This document shows positions 33,147 to 45,700 of a stretch of DNA of 64,000 bases, piece by piece. How positions within the stretch are numbered: the first letter of the stretch is position 1; each line of letters opens with the position of its first letter. The notes under the pieces are model-generated. The model was not told the origin of the DNA. It made no database searches and worked only from the letters and a program-made list of their open reading frames with translations. Origin of the DNA: Lentinus brumalis (taxonomy: Eukaryota > Basidiomycota > Agaricomycetes > Polyporales > Polyporaceae). The stretch is from contig MARA01000069.1 in assembly GCA_001792895.1 (NCBI GenBank), positions 59,465-123,464 on the forward strand, written 5' to 3'. The position numbers and the translations under genes are program-made.

Positions 33147-34842
33147 TCATCTTGTCCGCAGACTGGCCAGGGCGGGACCTCTCCTGCGACGGAGAAACAC
33201 CGCTGTGGTGACCAGCGCGGAGAAGAGCAGCAATCCCGCACAGGCGGATAGAACCACGCGTCGCGCCGAGGAGACCCCGGTCAGCAGGGCGACGAAGACG
33301 AAGATATTCAGGGGGACGCGGAACAGGGATGACAGCTATCATCACTTATCGTGAGTCTCACATCCGTGCTGCCTTGATTAGAGCGGGAGAACGTACCGTC
33401 GCTCTGTGTTCATCTTCGATAAGTCTACCGCGGAGCATGCCTTGCACGGGGTAATACACGCCTACGCATGCTTCGAACACGCAGAACGCCCAGAAGCGCG
33501 GGTGCTCGTGCTCGTTCGCGATGCTCAGCAGGAACGCTGCGGCGCTGACCACGCATACTGCGGAACTGAGCTTCGCGTGCAGCGTGATTGCGCGCTCGTG
33601 CGATGGAAGAGCGCTGCGGGGAGTGTCCGACGAAGCGGACTCGGAGGTGGACGAGTCGGATGTTTGGGCATGCGGGGCTGATCCGTCGAGACGGGAAAGC
33701 GAGACGATAGAGGTGTAGATGACGGAGCCAAGCGTCATGGAGACCATGAAGGACGAGAAGATGTATCCGAGGGGGAGGCCACCGGGGGTTTGCGGAGTGG
33801 CTTCCTGGAGGAAGGGAACCCAGAGGAAGACAAAGAGGTACATGGAGCCCTCGAAGCAGGTCTGGGTGAGCCCCAGTACGAACAGTCGCTTGTCTGTGAA
33901 ACCGAAGGTCAGCCTCGGATCAAACACATTCAAGAACATTCCACTGACCTGCTCGGACTATCCTCCAAGCCTCTGCGAGCCGCGCCCAGTCGATGAGCTC
34001 GCTTGCAGACGAGCCGGCGGCTCCATAGTTCTCTGACCACAGCAGGGCAATGACGACCCATCCCAGCAGCAATAAGATGCCACTCGCAATGAACGGAGCT
34101 GAGAAGGAGTCTGTCTGCTCGACGAGCTTGTTACTCGCCACACCCGCCACGGCTGCCGCGACACTATTGATGAGTGTAGCGCGGCCAAGGATCCGCGAAA
34201 GATCGCGAGAGGAGAGTGTGAGGTTGTTGGCGGACGTCACCAACCAGGACTCGAAGGATGAGAACAGTATAGCAGTGCCGACGCCACCGAGAAGACGGCC
34301 GAAAAATAGCAGTGGGAGGGATGGCAATTGGATGAAGACGCAAGCCAAGGTATATATCAGGCAGAAGATCATGCACAACCGTTTCCGTCCGCTGAGCAGA
34401 TGAGGTTCAACATTTCCAAATACAAGCTAGGCAGAGCGGAAGACGACGTACTATTGATCGGCCCAGACGCCTACGAAAGGGGCGGCCAGACCTGCCGTCA
34501 GAAAGCCCAGGACAAACAGGAAAGCGACCAGGCGTTCTGGTAGTCCATACTGTTCGCGATATAGCGAGTATATATACGGCCCCTGGAGCCAGTCCGCACC
34601 TTGGTGATGGAGGTTAGTCATGGCGTATTTTCAAGTCGTTCCATCGAAGCGTGTCGCTCACCCATGACAATCGCGTAAACCGAGAGATACCGTCCGGCCA
34701 AACGAGACACGATGGGTAGAGGCGCACTGTTCTCGGCAGTATGGTCTTCAATGTTGGTCTTCCGCAGAACACACCTCTCAATGGTCAAGAACACCACACA
34801 TGCCGCGACGAGACCAACAAGCTGCCACTGATAGAACGTCAT
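33147..34842 (-). CDS. MFSD5-type molybdate-anion transporter (MFS)
   Basis: Major facilitator family member related to eukaryotic molybdate-anion transporters. ATG 34842 starts MTFYQWQLVGLVAACVVFL. Next come SRLAGRYLSVYAIVMG, ADWLQGPYIYSLYREQYGL and FLFVLGFLTAGLAAPFVG. The central exon (33920-34378) has LLFFGRLLGGVGTAILFSSF and ESWLVTSANNL, a family signature. The following exon has LGLTQTCFEGSMYLFVFLWV, FVFEACVGVYYPVQGMLRGR written in this copy as CVFEACVGVYYPVQGMLRGR, and IEDEHRAT. The last exon LFRVPLNIFVFVALLTGVSS, followed by VLSACAGLLLFSALVTTAVF, ends at 33147. Introns are short and frames join cleanly. Confidence 0.85.
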
Positions 34843-35216
34843 GTTGTTACGAGGGTCACGTTCGTAGACTGGGCGCAGACTATTGAGTTGTTCCTCTGCG
34901 ATGAGCTAGTGGTGCAATGCGCAGAGAGAGGAAGCAGCCCGCCGTTGTCCGCAGCGGTCTTGGCGCTGTCCGCAACGTCGTCGACACGCCGCAGTGCGGT
35001 GGGCGCGACTGGAGTTGCAGAGTTGCACAAACCTCCTCCGGGATCGCGACATTAGATTGGCCGCCATTACCCGAATTAGTAATGTAAGAACGCCGGTTTG
35101 AAACCCCGCTCTCACGCGAAAGCGCCCGCCCGCCCAAATTATTCGCGCCCAAGCAGCTTCGACGCCGACCTCCACGTCGTCTTTCCCAACTCTCCTCCTC
35201 TGCCGTGCTTTTCACG
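34843..35216. promoter_or_regulatory. Shared divergent promoter region, MFSD5-like / Gbp2-like
   Basis: Only 374 bases separate the start codons of the - strand transporter and the + strand RNA-binding protein, so both promoters must lie here. No individual sites were identified. Confidence 0.55.
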
Positions 35217-37863
35217 ATGGACATCGAACCGAAGGTCAAGGACGAGGTGGACGACAGGAAGGATCGTGAGAGAGACCGGGACCGTGACGCGGACCGCGAT
35301 AGGGACCGCGAACGCGACAGGGGGGACAGGCGCGACCGCGACAAGGACAGGGGGGACCGTGAGCGCGACCGTGACCGGCGCGAGTCTGGTACGTTTTCCT
35401 CAAGTTGGAGACTGTTATCATGGAAGATAGCGACGAGAGCACAGACACGTCTCCTCAGTCAAACTACCCGCATGACGAGGATGCTGATGATTCCCACCTC
35501 CCAGGACGCAGGAAGAGTGACCACTGGGAACCCGAAGAAAGACGGAACGGGGCTAGCGGCGAGGTGAGTACCGTACGTATCATCCTCTGAGTACCCTCCC
35601 GATGCCTGACCACCCACCTATATAGCGCCGGCGTCGTTCTCGCAGCCGTACTCCCTCTCGCTCGAGGAGACGGTCCAGCTCTCCTCGTCGCCGCTCTCGC
35701 AGGGGCTCTCGTTCCAGGTCACCTCGAAGCCGGAGCGGTTCTCGTAGCCGCCGCCCCGCAGAGCCATTTTCGCGCTCGTTAGGGGGTCCGATGAACGCGC
35801 CCCACGAAGAAGCGGCAGAGTTCGCCAAGCAGAGCAAGCGCGAAAACCGAGTCTACGTGGGCAACCTCAGCTACGACGTCAAGTATCGGGACCTGATGGA
35901 ATTCATGCGGGGAGGTGGGTGGGAGGATCTCAGATCAGTTTTTCGCCTGTTTGATGCTCGTGGGGAGCTGGTTTATGGGCTTGGGGAGCTGGGCATGGAC
36001 TCGGTTGTGCCGGATGCGGGAGACGTAGCGGCAGAGTGGGTTACATCGAACACAAAGTCGGAGGTAACGGCGTCGGGTTCAGGGGTACCGGAGGCGGAGG
36101 CCATGTTGAGAGAAGTGCGCTTGAGGCGAGATGTTTGGTCAGGTTCTTGGTCGTGGGTCAGAGGTCAGGACCAACTGGAGGCCGGGGTGATCATGGAGAG
36201 GCCCGTCGCACACGCACCAGCACCGCAGCCCCCCGACGTCTTCCGCGGAGTTTCATGGTTTTGGCGGGGTGACAAGTTGAAGGATGGTTATTAATGGGTT
36301 CTTTTTGGGTTCGGTTAGCTGGTGAGGTTCTATTCGCCGAAGTTCTCATAACTCCCACTGGTATCTCCAAGGGATGTGGGTGAGTACTGCAACTTGTATG
36401 CGCCTCGTTCGATGACTGACCGTCCTGCCCATAGGATTGTCGAGTATGCAAACCAAGAAGACGCACAACGGGCGATTCGCGAGCTGTCCGAGCAGCTCCT
36501 CCTTGGGCGGCCGGTGTTCATCCGTGAGGTACGTCAAACCTACCATATCGATCCCCCGAGACGCGTTGCTTATCCATAACAGGACCGTGAAACAGAGTCG
36601 CGCTTCGGCGCAACGCCCGTTCCAGGCAAAATCGGCATGGCTATGGCCGGCCAGGGATTGCACGCCGCGCCCCCTCCGCGCCCGCCATCCCACAACTACT
36701 TCAACGCAAACAACCCAGGCAACCAGCTCTACGTTGGTAACGTATGTACCACCGTATCTCCGTCACGTCACGCATCTACTCACCGCGACGCAGTTGCCGT
36801 ACCAAGCTGGCTGGCAGGACCTGAAGGACCTGTTCCGCTCCGCTGGCAACATCATCCGCGCAGACATCAACATCGGCGCGGACGGCCGTCCGAAAGGCTC
36901 AGGCACGGTCATCTTCGAGACTGCGAAGGACGCTGCGCAGGCAATCAGTACGCCCTCCGCCCCTATCTTACCTTAAGCGGACCCCCTAACCGTATCTTAC
37001 GTGACAGGCATGTACAACGGCTTCGAGTGGTACGGCCGCATACTCGAAGTCCGAGAGGACCGCTACGCCGGGCTGACTGGGCCCGGCTCGTACCGCGGCG
37101 GCGTGCGTGGCGGTATTCGCGGCGTGCGTGGGTCAGGCTTCCGTGGGGGATTGCGCGGGGGCAGCGGGTTCCGTGGCGGATTCGCAGGCGGCGGCGGTGG
37201 AGGTGGCCACGGCCCGGCGAGTGGGCGCGACTTCTCGAGCCAGGACCTGTACGCGGACTACTCGGGGCCGGATCAGCCGGGCAACTTGCGTGGCATCGGC
37301 GGCGGCGGAGGGAGTGCGTACGCGGACGCGCCGTATGGCGGCGCGGCGGGGGCCTATGGCGGTTTCGAGGCGGAGCCGTCGCAGCAGATCATGGTGCGAA
37401 ACGTAAGTGGCACGTTTCGTCGGTCTTGAGGGCGTGAGGAGGTGCTGATGATACGTGCGGACAGTTGCCGTGGTCGACGGCCAACGAGGACCTGGTCGAG
37501 CTGTTCGAGACGACGGGCCAGGTCGAGCTTGCGGAGATCCTGTACGAGGGCACGCGGTCGAAGGGCTGCGGTGTCGTCCAGTTCGCGCAGGTGCAAGAGG
37601 CGGAGACTGCCATCGGTACGTCGTCACCCATGTCATAGTCGTCTCTGTGCTCATGATGTTCGCTCGCAATGAACAGCCAAATTCCAGCAGTACATGTACG
37701 GTGGCCGGCCGCTCGGTGCGTACATGCTTGCACCAGTGGTGGACGACCTGAGACTGACGGTTCCACGCAGACGTTCGGTTCAACGACCGCTGGCACACGT
37801 TCACCCCGGGCGCAGCCAAGGGTGGCCAGGCGATCCCTATCGCGGCGGACGTTGTGATGTAAA
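35217..37863 (+). CDS. Three-RRM SR-like RNA-binding protein (Gbp2/Hrb1-like)
   Basis: Gbp2/Hrb1-type proteins couple mRNA processing to export in the nucleus. ATG 35217 (MDIEPKVKDEVDDRKD) leads into an Arg-Asp repeat, followed by an Arg-Ser-rich tract after two introns. RRM1 starts RVYVGNLSYDVKYRDLMEFM; after a 404-base intron (35915-36318) it resumes AGEVLFAEVLITPTGISKGC. RRM2 is NQLYVGN, then LPYQAGWQDLKDLFRSAGNI and GRPKGSGTVIFETAKDA. A glycine/arginine-rich linker follows (YRGGVRGGIRGVRGSGFRGG). RRM3 starts QQIMVRN, then LPWSTANEDLVELFETTGQV and SKGCGVVQF. The tail ends at the stop at 37861-37863. Domain order and low-complexity linkers fit the family. The frame is open throughout. Confidence 0.85.
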
Positions 37864-39097
37864 ATCGCACCTCCGTGCTTGCTCCTCTATCTTTCCGGCA
37901 CTGTTTGTGGTCTGTTCTTGTCTCCGCGACGTACACTCCCCGCTCATCAGCCCTGGTCGTCTATCATGTATGTATATGTATCTCACCCGCACCGATGTCC
38001 CGTGTCTCGACTCTTCGCTCTCTCTGACTTCGTACATATACTGTGCTTCTTTCTTGTCGCAGTACTTGCCCTTCTGCTCATCGACATCCTCCAGTATCGT
38101 ACATGCTTCAAAATGTGTATATGCGTGCAATGACGATATGCCTGGCATGCGCTCGCTCGTCTCCGTGTCTGTCCAGTGTCAGGCAATTCATATGTTTTGG
38201 TCGTGGGAATCGTCGACGACAAGCTGATCAAGGGCGCTTCTGCTGCTCCAAGCCAACATCACTCTTTCAACAAGAACCGCTTCCTCAGCTGTGCTTCTGC
38301 AAATCTGTACTGCTCTGACTACTCTCAGCGTGGCTCCTGCTGTTCTGGTTTACTGTCTGGTCCTCGGCAACTGGTAGACGGGCCTTGTCCTGACTCCCGG
38401 CTCTTTCTCACGGGACGAGCAACGAGGAAACGCAAAGCACGAGGAATGCACTCGGTGCTGGCAAGGGCGTTACGCTTTCTAGGTCATCCCGCTGCAGAGG
38501 TGCCCAGCTGGAGGTATCGGTGAGTGGCCGTAGTACTTGCGTTGGAGTTGCTCCTTCTCTCCCTGGCCCGATTTCTTGCATCGCACTGTTGTCAGACCTT
38601 TGCTCTCTGATGTGCCATGTATGTGACCGTCCAAGAACAACTCTCCTCAATGTACATGTGCGCGGACAGACCCTGCGCTCTCTAAGTCTTGCTTTCGGGT
38701 CAAACTTCGAGAACGGAGGTGGTCCGCTGGGCTCACGATCACGTGATTGGACGCGTTCATTACGACGCGTCTGTGGCTACACGCGTTGATTAGACTTTGG
38801 GGGCTACCAGACGCAAGAAGGGTCTCCGCGAGTATCATTGATCATTGGGAGCTGTTATACATTATGCAGAATCCATAACCCGGGTAGCAGCGAGGTGTAG
38901 AAAGCAAAGCATACACGGATGTGACATACAGCACGATGGTGAGAGCACGGGGAACGAGCAGCGACACCGGATGACACGGTGGTGAACAATGGGAAAGATT
39001 GTAACGGAGGCGGAGAGAGGGTATCGTAAGGCGAGATTTCTGCAGATGAGCGAACACTATGTGGACGCAGAACATACACGGACTATCTCGTTTCCTT
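37864..39097. other. 1.2-kb intergenic region, no gene recognised
   Basis: 3' flanks of two convergent genes. A + strand frame at 38176-38523 lacks an ATG start and recognisable motifs and was not called. Confidence 0.45.
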
Positions 39098-40052
39098 TCA
39101 AGACCTCGGCTGAAAGTCGCCAGCGCCGGGGAAGATGCTATGAACCATGACAGAGCTTTGAAAGGGCGCGCGGTAGCCGGCTTCCTCAGCTGAAGGCAGC
39201 CATCCGAGTTGGGCGAGGAGCGGGTCTGTGTTGAGACCGAGCCAAGCGTTCGGCGGCTCGGGATAGGCTACGTACGCCTCGACGGGCCCTCCGCTGGCTA
39301 CGGTCATGGCCGGGTCCATAGGGCTAAGCATAGATGCACCCATGGAGGTCGTAGCAGGTCCTGGCGTAGCGATCACTGCCGGTTCTGTGTACTGATGTCA
39401 GCTGGCTTCGTCGACGAATCGTGCGACTACTTAGCTCACCTGTCTGCGACGTGCCGCTCGGTAGAGTCCGACGAGTCGCCTTCTTCCCGCCGACCTTGGG
39501 TCCCCGCATGGGCTTCCGCGCGCGGTCCTTGCACTCGACGCCCTCGCTCTGGCAGCGTTTGCACGGACGTACCGCGTCGCATGTCTTGCGTACTTCATGG
39601 CACCGGGCGCACTACGTCGGGTCGGTCGCGGGTCAGCTATCAGTGCTCCAGCATCAGACCGGCATAGGTCCATACCGCAGTCTTCACTCTCTTGCGGGAT
39701 GGCTTGGCAACTGGTGTTGCCGTCCGTAGTAGGGGGCCGGAGGGGTGGTCGTTCAGGCCATCCAGATGAGGCGCAGGGCTCTCGTTTTGCATGACGACTG
39801 TCGAGTACTCCTCGTTTGTAGACGTGATTGTTGATGCAAGTGGATCGTCCACGACGCCTGCATGCAGTTGCAGCACTGCCATCACCAGGGGCAAGGGAAC
39901 GAAGAACGAACTGAAGACTCACTCGTGATATGTGTGGTCGTGACTACCAAGAGCTTGCTCCCTGGAAGCTTCATGATCGGCGTAGTAATGACTGACGTAG
40001 CCTCCAGTTGAGCGGCCGAGTTGAAGGGGAGGACATGCTCCCGAGACTCCAT
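39098..40052 (-). CDS. Small Zn2Cys6 (Gal4-type) protein, copy 2
   Basis: Paralog of the gene at 28283-29210. ATG 40052 gives MESREHVLPFNSAAQLEATS, then PIMKLPGSKLLVVTTTHIT (copy 1 has R in place of S), and VVDDPLAS after an intron at the same place. The zinc cluster begins CARCHEVRKTCDAVRPCKRC and ends with SEGVEC, with spacing identical to copy 1. The following basic stretch is RARKPMRGPKVGGKK. The last exon has AWLGLNTDPLLAQLGWLPSA, matching AWNGLHTGPFLAQHGWAPPV of copy 1, and ends at 39098. Intron positions are conserved, so this is a segmental duplication rather than a retrocopy. No breaks are visible. Confidence 0.7.
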
Positions 40053-40171
40053 GATCTGCTGGGATCTGAGGTGTTCAAAGAAGAGGAGGCGGGCTGCGGT
40101 GTGGTGGGACGGCAGGCTGAGACTATAAATCCCGGCTGTCTTTGGTCTGCCTCGCGCTCCGCCTCGCGCGG

Positions 40172-40244
40172 TAGCCGTCCCCTTCCTTCTTCGGCGCTCT
40201 ACCTGGTAGCCTCGTCCCCTTCCCTTCTTCGGCGCTCTACCTCG
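40172..40244. repeat. Tandem duplication of about 36 bp upstream of Zn2Cys6 copy 2
   Basis: Two units, 40172-40206 and 40207-40244, share tcttcggcgctctacct with small indels. They lie 120-190 bases before the ATG at 40052, in the likely promoter or 5' leader. Confidence 0.75.
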
Positions 40245-42724
40245 CTTCCAGAAGGTCTGGTGCATTTCGGGCTCGGCTAAGGACATCGTGACAGAGGTCA
40301 CAAAGCGCCGAAGCGTAATGCCCGCGTAGTCAGCACATATGCATGCCCCGGGGGTGCTCCCGCTGCAGAGTCCTCTCCTTGCCACATGTGCCCTGGTTTA
40401 CACCATTATATGATGCTGGGACCTCGCAAAAGTCCTCCTGAAATCACTCTGAGCTTATTAAACACCCTGACAGCAGGGAGACTCGACATGCCAGAGTCTT
40501 CTACTACCCCTCTAATGCCTCCCTGTCCATAGAGAGCTTCAGGTTCTTCACTGAGGGCCACCTATTGAGTATAGGATCTCTCCTAACCTTTTCACTCACC
40601 ATCACAAAGGTTTAGAGGGCAGGACAGAGGCAGAGGAGAGCGAAGGAGTGGCCATGACTACACGACAATGACACAGAAACGTTACTTTTCACTAGCAGAT
40701 GATACCCGTGTCCGCCACAAACCGAATTTGGGCGGTCACCGTGACGGCGCGAGTGAACAGCTGCAGATGTGGTAAGTACAATATGTGCCATGAGTCGTCG
40801 CGAGTGGAACGGAGGACCCGCTAGAGCTCCATCACGAACCAAATTCTGGCGGTCACGGCGCGCTGTGGCGCGCCGTGCCCGCCCCGTCGTCTGAACTGTC
40901 AAGGTGCAAAGCTGAGAAGCTAGCACACAGGACGTGCTGTGAACTGTCGCGGGCGGAAAGAGACTGGAGAGTCGAGACCGGATACATAAGCGCCGTAAAG
41001 AGACCGCAATAAAAGCTACAAAGATTCCGCTACGGCTATGCAGCTTGCAGAACCTGACTCGTCTCCTCGCACTCTATGAAGCGTGCGTGAAGGTTGCAGC
41101 ATAGACTGCACGCTCGACGGCCCACACAAAGGAGAAAGGTGTCTCAATTTGCCTTTTGAGGCAAGTTTGCCCAAAAAAGGCGAAAACCGTTGTTGCTTAC
41201 TATAGAAGATAACGCCGGGTTCGCCCCGGTGACCCGGTGTGACCCCAAGGTAACGATGCCACTTGCCGAGCCCGAAACACACCTCGCGCCGGCGCTCAAA
41301 CTCTTCTCGTGCGAAATTTCATGATGTGTTCAGCATCCCTGATTGGTTGGAGCCTCGCTCCTCCTCCTGAGCGTAGCGAAGGGTTTGAGCGCACGAGCGA
41401 GAGAGCTGTTCAATAATATTGTCTGGAGCCGAGACTAGCGGAGGGGTCACCTGCAATGTCAAACACGGGCAAACATCGCGGCGAGAAGTAGAGACCGAGC
41501 GCCTCCATCCTTCACTTCCACTTTGTCCATAAGTACATCTACTTGGCATTCACCTTCTCCTCCCAATTGTCCTCCCACCGGGGGCAGTTGTCCGAGATGT
41601 GTATGCGGGAAAATTGCTAGATATCTTCCATTGGCGCCCCGGTCTTCGTCAAGGTCGCTTTCCCGAGCGAACCGTGGCCACACTTCCGCTCAGCCTTCTG
41701 CTTCCACCGTCACCATCGCCCGCTCACCACCCACGCCGTGCATTCCAGTGTTGTGCTCACGTCAACAGACATGACTTCAATGCAGAGGAGAGCTTTAGCG
41801 TAGTACTTATGTGGCCGAGACAGGTTACGAAACACTCCGAATACACGTCCCCGACCTCTCCCTGGTAATTCAGCCGAACCTGCAACCGATTCACTTTCCG
41901 GGGTCTCTTATTTTTCTCATTTGACAGGCGTGTTCTGGACTCCTGGGAAGTCACTCTCTCGGGGAGGCCTCCATGTACTCTGCTGCTGAGGCAACTGTCC
42001 AACGACATGACAGCAATCTCGCGTCGGTCCTGATCAGTGTACGCGCTCTTGCCGCGCTCCCAACAGATTCTCAGCTCCTCGAGGCGCAAGCCGCCTCTTC
42101 TTTTCCCGTATGCATCGCCATCTTGGAGAGACCGTTACAACCGTATACTTGCCGCGTCTATACGGTTCTCGTGCCCCCGATTGTCGCCCAGGCAGGGAGG
42201 CCCTGTGAGGCCCTGCACATGAGATGAGACCCCCCACCCCGCAACTGACTGTCTTCCTCCTCCACTGCATGAGGACTGTATGGGACTGGCGCTAGCTTCC
42301 GTCAGAGCTGCAAGACGCGCGTGATGAAGAACAGCGCGCTCGTCTACCGTGTACGGCCACAGATCGTGGAGATCCCAAGTTGCAAAGGACCCAGCTCAGA
42401 GCAAAAGATTAAGCTGTGTATGTATATGTATATGTATATTCACCAAGGGGCGGGGCGAGGCGAGGGTCGTGAGTCGGGGCGTCGGGGCGTCGACGGTCAG
42501 TGCATGCTCGTCATCTATAGCTATGTACATACGCGCATCGCAACTATGGTACAACAAGAAAATGATAACAGGATGCTTCGACAAGATGTCAGCCGGAGGG
42601 ACCGCTATAGCCCCGAGTCCACCGACGGAGGAGGTATGGATACAACTAAACCTGCTTCTTTACCAATGTTCGTCTTCGTCCCCGTGTATCCCCGGTTCCA
42701 GCACAAGCGCAACCACAGGCCAAA
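40245..42724. other. 2.5-kb gene-poor region
   Basis: No gene recognised. Contains a diverged direct repeat (40714-40751 and 40830-40865, sharing ggcggtcac and a gaatt/aattc-like core) and small palindromes near 41150 (tttgccttttgaggcaa). No transposase or rRNA/tRNA signal was seen. Confidence 0.5.
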
Positions 42725-45700
42725 TCACAGGTTACTCGCCCTCTGCTCCTCCGCAACCGCATCCCGCACAAGGTGCAGCATGTGCTCGACGACCTCCTCC
42801 GGGGTCGTGACGTGCCACACCGCGAGCGTGCGCTTGCTCGAGTGGCCCACCGCCGTGGTGAAGATCGCGTCGCGCTCGATCGCGAGCTCCACGGGCTTGT
42901 ACTTCTCCGCCTCCTCCTTGCTGCCCGCGAGGAGCGTGACGGAGAGCGGGGGTCGAGCGTGACGTGTTTCGGCCCCTGGTCCGCGGGGCCCTGCGGGAAG
43001 AGGAGCAGCGCGCGGAACATGTCCTCGTCCGTCTTGTCGTCGCCGGCGCAGAACACGAACTCGGCGTCCGGGTTGAAGTAGAGGATGCGCTTCACGATCT
43101 CGCCCTTGTTGACTGCGATCGGGCGGACCTCGAGGTTCTTCTTCCCGACGAGGACTACAAAGCGATGCTCATAAGCAATCGACACGCCTACTAGTACAAT
43201 CAGAGTGGGCGTACCTTCGATTGGCCGCTTGCGTGCCAAGTTGTTCTCGAGGAGATCCTGGCACTGGTGACACTGGAAGAGACTATCGCATACAGTCAGC
43301 CCATCGTCCCGGTTCGCCGTCAATCAAACCCCACTTACCCCCACTCCGGATCGGCCGACCGGTAGTGCCACGTAATGGAGCTCTTCTTGACCTCGATGTG
43401 GCTGCCCGTCGTGCGCTCGGTGTAGTACTTGAAGATCTCGAGCACCTCGCTCATCCAGCTCATGTCGAGCGACTCGGTGAAGTTGCGCCACGTCTTCTCG
43501 CCCGGGGCGCGGATGAACCCGCCGTGCTCGGCGGACATGCCGAGGTTCTTGATGTGGCCCAGGTGCGTCTCAAGGAACTCGCCGTCCCGTCCTGAGATGA
43601 TGTAGACGACGTTCTTGGGGTCCGATGCGAGAATCTCGAGGGCCTTGAGGGTGTCCTTCGAAGGGACAGCTAGACTTGGCACCTTTACAATTGGCGCGAG
43701 CGTGCCCTAGAAGATTGGAGCGCATATAGTCAGTAAGAAATTTAGCGCGCGATGCAGTGAGGGCGGCGCACATCGTAGTCGAAGAGGAACAGCCGCTTCT
43801 TCGCCTTGATGTAATGGCGCTCGAGCTCTCCCTTAGGAATGAAGGGCGTTTGGCGAGCCATGTTCGAGCTGCCGAGACGCTCGAGTAGCTGCTTCGCGAG
43901 AATCTCCGCCCAGGTAGCCGAGGTGTGGGTGGTGACAGTCTTGTACAGCTGCTGGTGTCGGTGGGCCTTTTCATCGTCTGACATGGTAAGACCCCGGTGC
44001 ATGGCGGCAGCAACCTCCTACAAATAGCGGAGTCGCATCAGGCACGATCTATACACGTGTAAGATAAGGAGGACGCACGCGTAAGTTCCATGGGTTGATC
44101 TGGAGCGCCTGGCTCATGTTACTGGAGATACCCATGAACTCAGACAGGATGAGCGGGCTCTTCTTCGTGCGTTCTTGCGCGATGACGAATTCCATCGAGG
44201 TGGTGTTCATGCCGTCACGCAGGGGCGTAATGACACCAAGGTCAGCCACGGACAGCAGAGCATAGAACTCGTCCTTCTTGATCGTCTGGTGGCTGCAAAC
44301 GGAATCAGCTACCGCATCTTTCATTGCTGGGGCGAACAAGCTCACTAGTGGTGCACAGGGATAAAGTCGAGCGAGCCGTACTCTCCATTGATGTGCGCGA
44401 CAATCTCCGACACCTGACGCTCGAGCTTGGGGGAATCAGACAGTGCAGGCGACGTGACCTGGATGAGCACGACATTGCCTATCCACTGTGGGTAGTCCTG
44501 GAGCAGCTTCTCGAAGGCACGGAGCTAACATGTTCCCGCGTCAGCCCGGTTATTCGGCTACAGGTGAATGTGTGCGAATTACCTTCTGAACGACGCCCTT
44601 GACAACATCGAGCTTATCGCGGCCCACAATGATCTTCTTGCCTTCATAGAGTGCGCGGAGCGCTTCGAGCTTGGGTTGGATGCCCGGTCTCAGCCTGCGA
44701 TGCAAGAGTGAGTCAGTTGACCGGGACCATGCGCACAAAGCACTCACGTATCCTTCGCCACACGGTCCGCGTCGACACCGACGGGACAGTATCCGATGGC
44801 AGTAACGTGTCCCTGGACATCGATACCTCCGCGCGAGGTGACTTCGTAGCCGCATACGCGGACGCATGAGGAGGTGAAGTGGCGGGAGTAGGAGTATGTC
44901 TGGAAGCAGACGAGGTTTGCGCCGAGCATGCCGTCGAGGATCTCCTTGCGGCGGGGGAGACATCTGAAGACCTCGGAGCTCGGGAAGGGCGTGTGGACGA
45001 AGAGGCCGACGGCGGCTTCGGGCAGGGCCTGGCGGAGGAGAGACGGGACGAGGAGGAGGTGGTAGTCGTGGATCCAGATCAGGTCTCCGGGCCGGTACAC
45101 CTCCGCGACGCGCTTAGCAAAGGCGGCATTCACGGCGGCGTAGGGCGCCCAGTGCGAGTCGGCGGACGCGTACTCGGTCGCGACGTCCTGCCACAAAAGG
45201 TAGTGGAACAGCGGCCAGAGCGCTGCAAATACAGACGTCAGCGTACACTCGATGACGACACACATGAGCCGGCACAGCACATAGACGCGGCACGTAACAA
45301 GGAAGAAGGTTCCCACTGTGCGGCCTCGCACGACGCCCGCGAAGTTGGCGATAGCGACATCATCCCAATTCATCGAATTCCTGGGCCCGCGATGCCTCCG
45401 TGCCCGGCCCGACAATACAGCGCAGGGGTCGTCCGCTCAGAGCGATCTGCGTCGAGAACCACAGACGGTACCGATACGGAAAACACCCTTCATCCCCCAG
45501 CCACGAAAAGCGAATCGGGCGAGATGGAGAAGGACTCACTTTGCTTGCAGTACCCGTCGTAGTGTCCATGTGCCTCCTTATCGTCGAGCCATACAGGCAC
45601 ATAGTGGATCGGCTTGCCGTCCTTGGGCTCGTCGCGCGTGCGGTACTCGGCAAGCAGGCCTTCCAGCTCCTTCTTGTCCTCTTCCGCAAGGGACGCCGTC

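Noticed and set aside
38176..38523. + strand frame after the Gbp2-like gene
   Set aside because: Lacks an ATG start and any motif; lies in a 3' flank.
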